A stretch of DNA of 64,000 nt from an uncultured Bacteroidota bacterium (GCA_903835005.1 CAILLK010000048.1:42788-106787), one strand, 5' to 3'. Shown: positions 37,076 to 46,981, counted from the stretch's first letter. Translations and numbers: made by a program. The notes: generated from the sequence alone by a model not told the origin.

Positions 37076-38782
37076 TTACTTTAATGTCTTCCGTCCCAGT
37101 TTGCTGTGATTATATCCGTATACAAAATATAGGGCAAGGCCTACTACCAGCCAGATCATAAAACGCTCCCAGTTGGTAGCGCCCGACTCCGAAAGAAGGT
37201 AGGTGCAGCACAAAAATCCAAGTACGGGAATGATTGAAAAATTTTTCAAAAAAGATAATATAGTTGTTACCAGAAATGTGATACCAAACAGAAAAAAGGG
37301 CACTTTGGTTCGGATAACTTCCCAGGTTACATTTCCTTTCGCATCAGCAAAATTCAGGTAACCTTTAAACCCGCCAGGGTAAAATAACTGAAACAAAATT
37401 ATTGATACTATAAACAGTAATGGCACTATCCATTTCCCGTTCAGGTAAGGGGTTTTAAATTTACTCTGCAACCGGTGCGGGTCGTTCTGCAGCTTTAATA
37501 TTCCGCCGCAAACCAGCACAAATGCAAACAGAGTTCCCACACTTGTAAGGTCTACTACTACCCCAAGGTTCATAAACAATGCCGGTATACCCACCACCAG
37601 CCCGGTGAGCACAGTGCTGAATGATGGCGTCTTATATCTGGGATGAAGGCGGGCAAAGATGGGCGGCAATAGTCCGTCACGGCTCATGCTCATCCATATG
37701 CGCGGCTGCCCCAGCTGAAAAACCAGCAACACACTGGCAGTTGCAATTACTGCGCTTATCGAAATAACACCTGCTATCCAGTTGGCCCATTTACTGTTCA
37801 TGGTACTGAATACATAGGCCAGCGGGTCGCCCACATTAAGATGGGTATAACTGGTCATACCGGTAAGCACCAATGCCACAAGAATATATACAATCGTACA
37901 GATAATTAAAGAATAAAACATAGCTCTGGGCAGGTCGCGTTGCGGATTCCGGCATTCTTCTGCAGTAGTACTTATCGCATCAAAACCTATATAAGAAAAG
38001 AAAACAGCCGACGTGCCGGTAAGTACTCCGCCTATCCCGTTGGGCAGGAATGGGGTCCAGTTGCTGGTATTTACATAAAAGCATCCGGCTACCATCACCA
38101 GCAGTATTATGGCCATCTTCAGTATCACCATTACATTGGTACTTCGCCTCGACTCCTTAATACCGATATAAATCACCCAGGTGATAACAAATGTGATAAG
38201 AAATGCAGGTATATTACAGATAAAACGCACGCCTCCTGCTATGGGTGCATTGGCCCAGGCAAGCTTAGCTGCATCCGTAAGCTGGTCTTTAGCCGTCCAG
38301 TAGTCGGTGGCAAGATATTCCGGTATATGCGGCCTGAAGCTGCCTATTCTTATACTATCTACCAGGGAGCAGAAATAATCGCTCCACGATATTGCCACTG
38401 CAATATTTCCTATAGCATACTCCATCAACAGGTCCCACCCTATTATCCAGGCTATCAGCTCTCCAAAGGCCACATAACTATAAGTATATGCGCTGCCCGA
38501 AACTGGAACCATACTGGCAAACTCTGCATAGCAGATAGCCGAAAACCCGCATGCCACCGAAATAAACAGGAACAACAGAATAATGCCCGGCCCGCCATCA
38601 AAACTGGCCTTGCCTATAGTACTGAATATACCCGCGCCTACAATAGCAGCAATACCCATAAAGGTAAGGTCGCGCACAGTAAGTACCTTTTGCATGTTAC
38701 GTGCATGGCCCTCTATCAGCCCCTCAGCCACTTCTTCATTAATATGATCCAGCGTTTTTTTCCGGAAAAGGTCTTGCTTCAT
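37076..38782 (-). CDS. APC-family amino acid permease (cationic amino acid type)
   Basis: A 568-residue inner-membrane transporter of the amino acid-polyamine-organocation superfamily, with about 14 predicted helices. TM1 carries 'LTFMGIAAIVGAGIFSTIGKA' with the unwound GAGIF motif. TM3 region 'YAEFASMVPVSGSAYTYSYVAFGELIAWIIGWDLLMEY' and 'FFSYIGFDAISTTAEECRNPQRDLPRAM' are hallmarks of the CAT/YfnA-like subgroup. It is a proton- or Na-coupled importer or exchanger. The longer 14-helix form is typical of eukaryote-like CAT proteins. The promoter element at 38791-38798 is only eight bases upstream of the ATG. Confidence 0.93.
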   Translation of the reverse strand: MKQDLFRKKTLDHINEEVAEGLIEGHARNMQKVLTVRDLTFMGIAAIVGAGIFSTIGKASFDGGPGIILLFLFISVACGFSAICYAEFASMVPVSGSAYTYSYVAFGELIAWIIGWDLLMEYAIGNIAVAISWSDYFCSLVDSIRIGSFRPHIPEYLATDYWTAKDQLTDAAKLAWANAPIAGGVRFICNIPAFLITFVITWVIYIGIKESRRSTNVMVILKMAIILLVMVAGCFYVNTSNWTPFLPNGIGGVLTGTSAVFFSYIGFDAISTTAEECRNPQRDLPRAMFYSLIICTIVYILVALVLTGMTSYTHLNVGDPLAYVFSTMNSKWANWIAGVISISAVIATASVLLVFQLGQPRIWMSMSRDGLLPPIFARLHPRYKTPSFSTVLTGLVVGIPALFMNLGVVVDLTSVGTLFAFVLVCGGILKLQNDPHRLQSKFKTPYLNGKWIVPLLFIVSIILFQLFYPGGFKGYLNFADAKGNVTWEVIRTKVPFFLFGITFLVTTILSFLKNFSIIPVLGFLCCTYLLSESGATNWERFMIWLVVGLALYFVYGYNHSKLGRKTLK

Positions 38783-38790
38783 GATGGAAT

Positions 38791-38798
38791 CAAAAGTA
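38791..38798 (-). promoter_or_regulatory. -7 promoter element abutting the permease start
   Basis: CAAAAGTA on the plus strand reads TACTTTTG on the minus strand, an exact TAnnTTTG, ending eight bases before the ATG. Transcription would start within a few bases of the ATG, so the transcript may be near leaderless. Confidence 0.43.
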
Positions 38799-38857
38799 AT
38801 TGATTGGTTTTATTAAGTTTATTTTCTTTCGCTCCACTGTACAAAAAAATGTACACC

Positions 38858-39442
38858 TCAATCCAAACAATCAAACAACTCCTTCAAATCCAATTCAAAA
38901 CCGGGCAGAACAGCCGTGGTAACCACATCGCCGGAAACCATTGGCCTTGATATAACATAGTGGTCCCCTACCAGCCTGTTGACCAGAAATGTCCGGTCTT
39001 GCGGAGAAACAATCCAATACTCCAGCACTCCCGATTCTTCATAAATGTCAAACTTATTTTTCAGTTCTTTTACATTATTGCTTGGCGATAGAATTTCCAC
39101 CACAATGTCAGGTGCCCCGACACAACCTCTTTTATCATATTTTGAGGTATCACAAACCACACATACATCTGGCTGGAGGACAGTGTATATATCTTTATCC
39201 TCTTTTGACTTCCTTGGAAAACGTACATCAAAAGGGGCAACAAACGCCTTACATTTTTGTTTCTTCAAAAAATTTCTGAGATCTGCATATATTTCACCGG
39301 CCAGAACCTGGTGGTCAAAATTCGGCGCAGGACTCATCTTAAATATCTTGCCTTTTATAAGCTCTACCCTGTCCTCAAACTGCCATTTGAAGTAATCCGC
39401 ATAGCTGTATATTTTATTTAGATCAAGATCGGCCAGTTCCAT
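38858..39442 (-). CDS. Uma2 family (DUF820) putative restriction-like endonuclease
   Basis: A 194-residue protein with the Uma2 fold: 'FEDRVELIKGKIFKMSPAPNFDHQVLAGEIYADL' at the N-terminus, 'VLQPDVCVVCDTSK', 'GAPDIVVEILSPSN' and 'NKFDIYEESGVLEYWIV'. The PD-(D/E)xK core residues are the D of QPDV, the E of VVEILSP and the K of NKFDIYEE. Family members are very common in cyanobacteria and Bacteroidota and often occur singly; their biological role is unclear. The promoter element at 39461-39468 lies 18 bases before the ATG. No partner gene is adjacent. Confidence 0.92.
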   Translation of the reverse strand: MELADLDLNKIYSYADYFKWQFEDRVELIKGKIFKMSPAPNFDHQVLAGEIYADLRNFLKKQKCKAFVAPFDVRFPRKSKEDKDIYTVLQPDVCVVCDTSKYDKRGCVGAPDIVVEILSPSNNVKELKNKFDIYEESGVLEYWIVSPQDRTFLVNRLVGDHYVISRPMVSGDVVTTAVLPGFELDLKELFDCLD

Positions 39443-39460
39443 TTATAAAAATCGTTTATG

Positions 39461-39468
39461 CAAATTTA
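39461..39468 (-). promoter_or_regulatory. -7 promoter element of the Uma2 gene
   Basis: CAAATTTA on the plus strand reads TAAATTTG on the minus strand (TAnnTTTG), ending 18 bases before the Uma2 ATG. Confidence 0.43.
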
Positions 39469-39680
39469 AGTTATTTCTATCACGAAAAACACCTCTGATG
39501 CTTAGCGCAGTCTCCCACACTTAGGTGGTTGTCTATCCCGTTTTGCCGCAGGAATAAAAATATTGCCTGTTAGCTAATTGACATTCGGTAAACGATCAAA
39601 GCGATGATCTGATTACTAAAGCAGGTTCCTGCTTCTCCCGGAATAATATACCTGGGAAGCATGTTTAGTCAGGATATAAA

Positions 39681-39743
39681 TCTTTATCAACTTATCAACC
39701 TATAAACCTATCAACTTACCTGTTTATCAACTTATCAGCTTAT
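39681..39743. repeat. Low-complexity TTATCAAC-word repeat
   Basis: At least five near-copies of the word (C/T)TATCAAC(T/C), spaced by a few bases and mixed with TATAAACC. On the minus strand it reads as repeated GTTGATA. The same words recur at 59491-59580. The words resemble, with two mismatches, the DnaA box TTATCCACA, but no replication gene is near. Confidence 0.6.
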
Positions 39744-39761
39744 GCCTCAATAAAAAAACAA

Positions 39762-39782
39762 CCCGCAGAATTCATCTGCGGG
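39762..39782 (-). terminator. Terminator after the 1962-aa surface protein gene
   Basis: Inverted repeat CCCGCAGA (39762-39769) and TCTGCGGG (39775-39782), flanked by an A7 run upstream and T5 downstream on the plus strand, so it can act in both directions. It lies 27 bases after the giant gene's stop. Confidence 0.82.
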
Positions 39783-39808
39783 CTGTTTTTATGTTGTCTT
39801 AAATCATG

Positions 39809-42800
39809 CTATTGCAACTTCACAAGCTTCTCTGTTTTAAGCAGATGGTTGTTTTCGTCGTATATCATAAGTATGTAATTTCCGTTGTTCAGTCCGCCAA
39901 CATTGAGGCTGATAGCTTCCTGATGATCTATCAGTATGCTGCCATCTATATTAAGTACCGATACAAAAACCTTAACCGGTGCATCTATATGTATGATGGA
40001 ACTGGCAGGATTTGGATAGATGCGGATATCATATGCCGGTGTTACAACCGGATGGACTGCAAGCGATGTATCGGCCAGCAATACCCAGAAGGTATCGGAA
40101 GTACGCGCACAACCATTCACATCTGTAACCGTAACTGTATAGTAGGTACTGTCAGCGCCGCGCTCAGGAGTATTATTGCTCGTAGCGCCAGGTATCGCTG
40201 AACCATCCATATTCCACTGATAACCTACAAATGAACCGGTAAACAGCAGGTACGGAATAGTATCAAGTGAGATAACCGGAACAGGAGGATTCAGAACCGT
40301 GGTAGCTGCGAATGTTTCGCTGCACGTACCATTACTGATCATAGCTGAATATGATCCGGGAGTAGTGGCATAATAAGTGTCAGTGATAGCTCCCGGTATT
40401 GCCACTCCACCAAGATACCAAGTATACGCCAGCCCGCTGCCGCCGCCTGCCGTAGCTACATAAAGCTTAACCAGGTTGGTGTCGCATAATGTTGCCGAAG
40501 GAGTTGGAAGAAGTGCGCTTGATGGTATGGTAGCGCCTATAGTAACATTTACAGTTGCTGAGTTGGTGCAGCCTGTGCCTCCCGAAACTGTATAGGATAT
40601 TACTGCACTTCCCGTAGAAACTCCGGTAACCACACCACTCGTACTTACCGTAGCAACAGCAGTATTACTGCTGCTCCATGTGCCGCCGGTGGTAGTCTCG
40701 GTAAGGGTACCGGTTGATCCCTGGCAGATAGTTGTTGAAGTTCCGCCTATTGCTGCTACTGCTGGTCCTGCAAGTACATCTATAGTTACAGCTACCATTG
40801 TTGCACAACCCGTGCCATTGGTAACCGTATATTCAATAGAATCAATTCCACCGGAAACGCCGCTTACAATGCCTGAAGTGCCTACTGTAGCAATCGTTGT
40901 TGTAACACTGCTCCATATACCGGTTGCAGTCGCATCAGTCATCGTAGCTGTTGCTCCCTGGCAAACAACCGACGGGCCAACAATTGCTGCAACTACCGGA
41001 TAGGCCACTGTAGATACGATGGCGCTGCCGGACATTGTTGCTGTACAGGTAACTGAAGGATCAGTGGCAATAACTGTATAAGTACCTACTGCCGTCTGCA
41101 AACTATAATCTAGTGCACCACCTGTACCAGCCATAGTAGGCCCGACTGCTGTAACACCATTAAATAACTGGTAATTAACCCCAACCACTGATCCGCTCAA
41201 ACCAACATCAACACCAGTGCCACCAACACAGTATGCACCACCGCCTGTCATTGCAAAAACTGTTGGAGCCGGATTAGTAGTAATAGAAGGTGCACCGGTC
41301 ATATTATTGGTACATCCGTAAGTAGTATCGGTAGCTACACATGAATAGGTACCCACTGTAGTCTGTAATCCGAAATCAAGTGCCATGCCTGTACCATTCA
41401 TCGCAAGGCCGGTAGGTACACCGCCAACTGATAACTGATAACTTTTACCCAATTCTGAGCCACTTAAAGTAACATCAACACCTGTACCACCGGCACAATA
41501 AGCGCCACCACCTGTAAGGTTAAATATTGCCGGTAATGGAACAACTGTTATTACAACACTACCGCTCATGGTAGCTGTACAGCCAAAACTAAGATCAATT
41601 GCTACAATTGTATAGGTACCTGCTGCTGTCTGGAAACCGAAATCAAGAGGACCGCCTATCCCGGAAAGGGTAGTAACAAGTGAGCCACCATTATATAATG
41701 AATAATTAATACCAAAATCTGAGTTATCAAGGCCTATATCAAAACCAGTACCACCTGCACAATAACCGCCGCCGCCACCAGTAACATTATAGGCAGTAGG
41801 CAGCGGATTGATAACTACTGTTGCACTCAGCAACATATTGCTGGTGCAACCGGTAACTGTATTTGTAGCAACTGCGGTATAAGTTCCTGCAGCTGTCTGA
41901 TTCAGGAAGTCAATAGCAGAACCTGTTCCGGCTACCGGCAAACCAATTGGGAATCCCCCAAGTATCAGCTGGTAACTAACGCCCACTTCCGAACCACTCT
42001 GTGCAACATCTACACCTGCTCCACCGGAGCAATAAGAACCACCACCGGTTACATTATAAGTAAGTGGCAATGGATCAATAGTTATAATTACGCTGCCGGT
42101 CATATTATTAACACAGGTTGTAGAAGAGCTGGTACCTATTACAGTATAAGTTCCTCCTGCTGTCTGCAGACCGAAATCAAGTGAGCCGCCTGTTCCCGCA
42201 ACTGGTACGCCAACCGGCACTGCACCGAGATATAAAAGATAATTTACGCCAATGTCCGAGTTACTTAAACCCACATGTACTCCTGTACCGCCGGTACAAT
42301 ATCCGCCGCCGCCTGTTACATTATAAGCTGTAGGCAAAGGAAGTATGGTAATTGCAACACCTCCTGTCATATTGTTGGTGCAACTGGTAGTAGTATTGGT
42401 AGCTACAACCGAATAAAAACCTGCTGTAGTCTGCAATCCCCACGATAAAGCTGCTCCGGTACCGGCCTTTGGCGCGCCAAACGGAACAAAGGAAAGGTAA
42501 AGCTGGTAACTTACTCCAACCTGGGAATTTGCAAGCCCGATATTCAATCCGGCGCCGCCTGTGCAATAACTGCCACCACCGGTAACAGCATAAGCAGTAG
42601 GCAATGCGTTGATAACTACTATTGCACTACCGGTCATATTGCTGGTGCACGATGTTGTGGCATTAATAGCTACAACTGTATATGTTCCGGCACCCGTCTG
42701 CATACCGAATGTAATTGCAGAGCCGGTACCTGCTACCGGTGTACCTGCAGAAACACCACCTATATACAATTGGTAATTGATACCAACTGCTGAACCTGAA

Positions 42801-45697
42801 AGGCCAACTGCTACACCTGTGCCACCGGCACAATAATTACCACCACCGGTAACACTAAATGTGCCCGGTAACGGATTGTTGGTAATAATAGCACTGCCGG
42901 TCATATTCGCAGTACATCCTGTAGCAACAATAGTTGCTACTACAGTATAGGTAGCTGCTGTAGTTTGTGGTCCGAAGGTAATCGCTGAACCCGTTCCTGT
43001 AACTGCTGCACCGGAAATAACCCCGCCTTTATACAACTGGTAAGATGTACCCACAACTGAGCTGGCCAAACCAACATTAAGCCCAAGTGCACCCGTGCAA
43101 ACAGCGCCGCCACCTGTAACGGAGAAGGCTGCAGGTGCTGGATTAATACTGATAACAGCGCTGCCCAGCATATTGTTGGTGCAGCCTGTAGTGGTATTGG
43201 TTGCTGTTGCTGTATAAGTACCTGCTGATGTCTGTGGACCAAATGTAATTGGCAAACCTGTGCCTGCAACCGGAGAACCAACCGGCAATCCGGAGAGCAT
43301 CAGCTGGTAGGTAACACCCGCAGCTGATCCAGTTTGGTTAACTGTAACACCTGCACCACCCGCGCAATAACTGCCGGTACCGGTTACAGTATATTGGGTA
43401 GGTAATGCATTAATGGAAACTGAAGCGCTGCCGCCCATTGTCAGTGTACAACTGGTAGTGGGGTTGGTAGCTACAACAGTATAAATTCCGGCAACTGTCT
43501 GGAGGCCCATATCAAGGGCAGCAAGTGTGCCGGGTACTATCGGACCAACATTAACTCCACCTCTCTGCAACTGATAATTGATACCGGCATCAGAACCGCT
43601 CAGTCCAACATCACTGCCTGTACTGCCTGCACAATAACCACCACCACCGGTAACAGTATATGGATTTGGTAAAGGATTAATGGTAACTGCAGTTACAGAC
43701 TGAGGTCCCCAGCAACCGCCGCTGAGTGCCCTGAAGTAATAGGTATTTGTAGCAGTAACTATTTGCGGAGTGCCGCCCAGAGCTATACTTGTTCCACCTG
43801 ATGTAGTACCTTCATAATAAATAGTACCAAGGCCTACCAGGGATGCATTCAAAGTAGTGAATCCACATGCCGTACCACCACCTGTTACTGTAGGTGTGTT
43901 CGGTAAGGCATTAACGGTAATATTCACTGTGCTTACAGCTGCAGTACAAGGCCCTGCGCCATCAGGGTCATTGGTTGTTAATGTTAAAGTGACCACACCA
44001 GAACCTATTGTTGGAGTATAGGTAGAGGTTAATGAAGAAGCATTGGAGAAAGTTCCGCTTGGTGCCGTCCAGGTCGAAGTGGAAGCGCCGCCGCCTATAC
44101 TTCCGGCAAGTGTTATTGTTGTGCCTGCACATATAGACTGCGGAAGACCGGCATTCGCAGTTGCAGCAGTATTAATGGTTACTGCAGTGCTGCCTTGCGT
44201 GCCCCAGCATCCGGCTGCTGATTGTGAATTGAAATAATATGTTCCGGATGAAGTAACAACCTGGGAAGCAGAAGGTGTTGAGGTTGATGTACCACCTGAT
44301 GTTGTTCCCTGGAAATAGATGGTACCACCACCACCACCGGAAGCGGTCACGGTAGTGGATCCGCAGAAAGTTCCTGCACCGGCAACTACTGTTGCAGCCG
44401 GAACCGGATTAATAACTACAGTTGCACTGCCTTGTGTGCCCCAGCACGTACCGTTATATGCCCTGAAATAGTAAGTACCGGAAGCTGCTATTACCTGCGA
44501 TGAGGATGGTGTAGCAAGCGAAACACCATTCGATACGGCGCCCTCATAATAAATGGTACCATCTCCCAGGTTCGAGGCATTCAAGGTAGTAGTACCACCG
44601 CAGAAGCTGCCACCACCAGTTACAGTTACAGTTGAAGGTGTTGGATTGATTGAAACGGTAACACTTCCCTGAGGGCCCCAGCAACCTAAAGCCGATTGAG
44701 CATTGAAATAATAAGTGCCTGAGGCCGAAACTACCTGAGAAACAGAAGGAGTAGATGTAGATGTTCCGCCTGAAGTAGTCCCCTGGAAATAGATAGTTCC
44801 GCTACCACCGTTTGCAGCTGTAATTGTTGTATTACCACAGTATGTTCCAGCACCGCTCACAGTAACTACTGTTGGTTGCGGATTTACAGTCATGGTTACT
44901 GTATTTGAGGTTGCTGTTGCAGGCGATACACAGGAACCACCAACTACTGTCATGATACAATAGACAGTATTGCCATTAGCCAGGCTGCTGGAAGAATAAA
45001 ATGGGGAAGTACCAACCGAAGATCCGTTTAAGAACCACTGATAAGTAGGAGATGTGCCACCGTTCGTGGGAGTTGGCGTAAAAGTAACACCTGTACCCGC
45101 GCAGATTGCGCCGCCAGGCACACCACTTACTGATACAGATGGAGCCACTGCCGATGCAATAGAAAGTGTACCGAAATTGGTACCAGCAGAACCGGTAGCA
45201 ATTCCAACAATTCCAAGATCTGTCTGGGCAAAAATATTGCCTGTTGATGAGCCAACTGTATTTGCTGTAACCTGCAGATTGGCGATAGTTATTGCATCTA
45301 TATGAGTAGTAGTTGGTGAATTAAAATTTATGGTCAGCAAACCGGCGGTAATACTGGTAACACCGATAGTAACATCACCTCCGACAGCACTGATTGTTGG
45401 CAATACTGCTACAAACGACCAGCCTACAGGCGGGGCAAGTACCAGCTGGCTCGCACCTGCCGGAAAGTCATTTGTTGCTCCTTCAGTTATGGTAATGGTA
45501 CCTACGTTGGTAGGCGATGTTGCTACAGTGCTGCAAATAGCGCCGCCGTTCGGAGCCGGAACAACTGTAACGGCTGAAAAGCCGGTAAAACCAGCTAAAC
45601 AAAGCAGTATAACCAATAAGCCGGTTCTGATGGATTTACAACGAAAATTGCCTGATGTGTTAGGGTAATCTGACGTGAGTAAAACGTTTCTTTTCAT
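39809..45697 (-). CDS. Giant T9SS surface protein with ten 89-aa repeats
   Basis: A 1962-residue secreted protein, a paralog of the 2706-residue protein. A long basic n-region precedes the hydrophobic signal segment (about residues 26-42). Then come a beta domain ('TITEGATNDFPAGASQLVLA'), an Ig-like domain, several 'GTYCG..TI.A..GG.GTIYFQGTTSGGTS' modules around a PKD-like domain, ten copies of the 89-aa 'VTGGG.YC.GGTG' repeat (DNA about 41010-43680), two BIG2-like domains ('TWSSSNTAVATVSTSGVVTGV'), Ig-like segments and a T9SS sorting domain beginning 'DIRIYPNPASSIIHI'. Cell-surface display is expected, probably as an adhesin. The gene has its own terminator. It shares the array, but not the N-terminal domain, with its paralog. 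Confidence 0.93.
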   Translation of the reverse strand: MKRNVLLTSDYPNTSGNFRCKSIRTGLLVILLCLAGFTGFSAVTVVPAPNGGAICSTVATSPTNVGTITITEGATNDFPAGASQLVLAPPVGWSFVAVLPTISAVGGDVTIGVTSITAGLLTINFNSPTTTHIDAITIANLQVTANTVGSSTGNIFAQTDLGIVGIATGSAGTNFGTLSIASAVAPSVSVSGVPGGAICAGTGVTFTPTPTNGGTSPTYQWFLNGSSVGTSPFYSSSSLANGNTVYCIMTVVGGSCVSPATATSNTVTMTVNPQPTVVTVSGAGTYCGNTTITAANGGSGTIYFQGTTSGGTSTSTPSVSQVVSASGTYYFNAQSALGCWGPQGSVTVSINPTPSTVTVTGGGSFCGGTTTLNASNLGDGTIYYEGAVSNGVSLATPSSSQVIAASGTYYFRAYNGTCWGTQGSATVVINPVPAATVVAGAGTFCGSTTVTASGGGGGTIYFQGTTSGGTSTSTPSASQVVTSSGTYYFNSQSAAGCWGTQGSTAVTINTAATANAGLPQSICAGTTITLAGSIGGGASTSTWTAPSGTFSNASSLTSTYTPTIGSGVVTLTLTTNDPDGAGPCTAAVSTVNITVNALPNTPTVTGGGTACGFTTLNASLVGLGTIYYEGTTSGGTSIALGGTPQIVTATNTYYFRALSGGCWGPQSVTAVTINPLPNPYTVTGGGGYCAGSTGSDVGLSGSDAGINYQLQRGGVNVGPIVPGTLAALDMGLQTVAGIYTVVATNPTTSCTLTMGGSASVSINALPTQYTVTGTGSYCAGGAGVTVNQTGSAAGVTYQLMLSGLPVGSPVAGTGLPITFGPQTSAGTYTATATNTTTGCTNNMLGSAVISINPAPAAFSVTGGGAVCTGALGLNVGLASSVVGTSYQLYKGGVISGAAVTGTGSAITFGPQTTAATYTVVATIVATGCTANMTGSAIITNNPLPGTFSVTGGGNYCAGGTGVAVGLSGSAVGINYQLYIGGVSAGTPVAGTGSAITFGMQTGAGTYTVVAINATTSCTSNMTGSAIVVINALPTAYAVTGGGSYCTGGAGLNIGLANSQVGVSYQLYLSFVPFGAPKAGTGAALSWGLQTTAGFYSVVATNTTTSCTNNMTGGVAITILPLPTAYNVTGGGGYCTGGTGVHVGLSNSDIGVNYLLYLGAVPVGVPVAGTGGSLDFGLQTAGGTYTVIGTSSSTTCVNNMTGSVIITIDPLPLTYNVTGGGSYCSGGAGVDVAQSGSEVGVSYQLILGGFPIGLPVAGTGSAIDFLNQTAAGTYTAVATNTVTGCTSNMLLSATVVINPLPTAYNVTGGGGGYCAGGTGFDIGLDNSDFGINYSLYNGGSLVTTLSGIGGPLDFGFQTAAGTYTIVAIDLSFGCTATMSGSVVITVVPLPAIFNLTGGGAYCAGGTGVDVTLSGSELGKSYQLSVGGVPTGLAMNGTGMALDFGLQTTVGTYSCVATDTTYGCTNNMTGAPSITTNPAPTVFAMTGGGAYCVGGTGVDVGLSGSVVGVNYQLFNGVTAVGPTMAGTGGALDYSLQTAVGTYTVIATDPSVTCTATMSGSAIVSTVAYPVVAAIVGPSVVCQGATATMTDATATGIWSSVTTTIATVGTSGIVSGVSGGIDSIEYTVTNGTGCATMVAVTIDVLAGPAVAAIGGTSTTICQGSTGTLTETTTGGTWSSSNTAVATVSTSGVVTGVSTGSAVISYTVSGGTGCTNSATVNVTIGATIPSSALLPTPSATLCDTNLVKLYVATAGGGSGLAYTWYLGGVAIPGAITDTYYATTPGSYSAMISNGTCSETFAATTVLNPPVPVISLDTIPYLLFTGSFVGYQWNMDGSAIPGATSNNTPERGADSTYYTVTVTDVNGCARTSDTFWVLLADTSLAVHPVVTPAYDIRIYPNPASSIIHIDAPVKVFVSVLNIDGSILIDHQEAISLNVGGLNNGNYILMIYDENNHLLKTEKLVKLQ
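41010..43680 (-). repeat. 10-copy tandem array, unit about 267 bp (89 aa)
   Basis: Ten units of the same family as the array at 28000-33330, counted from the recurring 'VTGGG.YC' codons. Some units lack parts of the consensus (for example 'VTGTGSYC', 'GGAVCTGALG'). Boundaries are approximate. Confidence 0.83.
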
Positions 45698-46162
45698 ATG
45701 CCTGTTCTTAAATAGAGAATTAATTTCCTTAATAAATGGTAAACTTACTAAAAAAAGATTAGAGACAAAAAAAATACATTAACTTTTTGAGAAAAAAATA
45801 TTTGGCTGGCTGGCAAATCAACTCACAGTTAATTTATACCATTATATGCACAATAATTATCAGTATTAAATAATTTCAGACATACTGTTTTCTGAATTTT
45901 AAAGCATACAAATCAATAAGTGAGGTTACCAAAATAATTATTATTATAAAAATTAACTACTATCCTACCACGAGTTTATTTCTTTTTACTAATCGAAATC
46001 ACGTCAACGAAGACAGGTTGATCTCCGTAACAAAAATTCAATAAAATAAAAATCCTTTCAGATTCCCTGAATGAGGGCACCTGAAAGGATAATTTTATAT
46101 ATTAATGAATAACCTGTACCTGCTTAGCAAAATCAGAAAGTAACCTTTTAGTTAATCCTGAA
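45698..46162. other. Gene-free AT-rich region between the 1962-aa gene and rpsP
   Basis: A 465-base stretch holding the 5' leader and promoter of the 1962-aa surface gene and, at its right end, the rpsP terminator (46052-46090). I found no exact TAnnTTTG for the giant gene. No small ORF, tRNA or repeat is convincing. Confidence 0.45.
46052..46090 (-). terminator. Terminator downstream of rpsP
   Basis: Outer stem ATCCTTTCAG (46052-46061) with CTGAAAGGAT (46081-46090), inner stem CCCT (46065-46068) with AGGG (46074-46077), followed on the minus strand by a T-rich tract. It lies about 70 bases after the rpsP stop. Confidence 0.75.
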
Positions 46163-46675
46163 TTATGCTTCTGCTGGCTGCTCAGTGCTTTCACCCTCAG
46201 TGGCGTCAGCTTCCGCTTCCGCTATCTGGGCTGCTCTTGCGCTGTTTTTCTCTTCAATTTTGCGCACTGATTCTTTCATTGTTTCGTGGCGTTTTTCGCT
46301 CTTGTGCCGGCGGTGTGTTTCCTCGCGTTTAGCTACCAGTTCCTCATGTTCGCCATTCCATTTTTCGAATTTCTCCATTGCTGTTGTTTCATCAAACAGA
46401 CCCAGCGATACACCACGCATCAGGTGCTTAAGGAACAATACCCCTTTAAAGGACAAAATACGACGGCAGGTATTCGTTGGCTGTGCGCCTTTCTCCAGCC
46501 AGTGAAGCGAACGTTCACGACTTATCCTTACAGTTGCAGGAACCGTCAGCGGATTGTACGTACCTAATTTTTCAATAAATTTACCATCCCTGGGAGCTGT
46601 TGTGCTTGCCACGACGATGAAATAGAATGGGCGCTTTTTCGACCCATGTCTCTGAAGACGAATCTTAACAGACAT
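46163..46675 (-). CDS. rpsP: 30S ribosomal protein S16 with C-terminal extension
   Basis: Ribosomal protein bS16 of the small subunit. The N-terminal 80 residues carry the family core ('[23 protein letters not shown]', '[14 protein letters not shown]', '[16 protein letters not shown]'). The protein is 170 residues, about twice the usual length: the C-terminal half is a charged helix ('[19 protein letters not shown]') and then an Ala/Glu-rich acidic tail. Extended S16 proteins are common in Bacteroidota. It stands alone here, without rimM/trmD/rplS. The promoter element at 46721-46728 lies 45 bases upstream. Confidence 0.97.
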   Translation of the reverse strand: MSVKIRLQRHGSKKRPFYFIVVASTTAPRDGKFIEKLGTYNPLTVPATVRISRERSLHWLEKGAQPTNTCRRILSFKGVLFLKHLMRGVSLGLFDETTAMEKFEKWNGEHEELVAKREETHRRHKSEKRHETMKESVRKIEEKNSARAAQIAEAEADATEGESTEQPAEA

Positions 46676-46981
46676 AATAATAGAAATTATTTTGTGTTAA
46701 ACAATAAAATTTTCGGACTGCAAATATAGTACACTTCATTGATAAACCCAAAAGCGCTCAGAAATTTTAGTTTCCCGGAATAATCTCCTTGTTTGAAACA
46801 TAAAAGTGGCTAAATAAATATCAAACAAATACAACGTGTTGTCAGTAAGAACTTAATTTTTCTGCACATTCGTGAGCCCGATTGCTTTCCGTTTATTTTA
46901 AAAAATCTTTCTTAGTGGTGAATCTAAATCAATAAAATACCAAAAAAAAATTTTAACTTGCAAGTCTAAATATAAAACTAT
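46676..46981. other. Divergent intergenic region, rpsP and small secreted protein
   Basis: A 306-base AT-rich region with the rpsP promoter element (46721-46728). I saw no clear plus-strand promoter for the gene at 46982 and no small ORF. Confidence 0.4.
46721..46728 (-). promoter_or_regulatory. -7 promoter element of rpsP
   Basis: CAAATATA on the plus strand reads TATATTTG on the minus strand (TAnnTTTG), 45 bases upstream of the rpsP ATG. Confidence 0.48.

Larger units (their letters stand above)
39443..39808. other. Gene-free region with TTATCAAC-type repeats and hairpins
   Basis: A 366-base stretch. It contains the Uma2 promoter element (39461-39468), a perfect inverted repeat AAGCAGG-TT-CCTGCTT (39619-39634), an imperfect hairpin TCCCGG/CCTGGGA just after it, a run of TTATCAAC/CTATCAAC words (39681-39743) and the terminator of the 1962-aa gene. 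No ORF is convincing. Confidence 0.5.

Noticed and set aside
38858..39442. Uma2 gene as part of a restriction system
   Set aside because: No methylase or specificity gene is adjacent, and the family commonly occurs alone.
39681..39743. Replication origin with DnaA boxes
   Set aside because: The words differ from TTATCCACA at two positions and no dnaA, dnaN or gyrB lies near.
39461..39808. Small RNA or tRNA gene
   Set aside because: No cloverleaf or clear promoter plus terminator unit; the hairpins are explained by the terminator and short palindromes.
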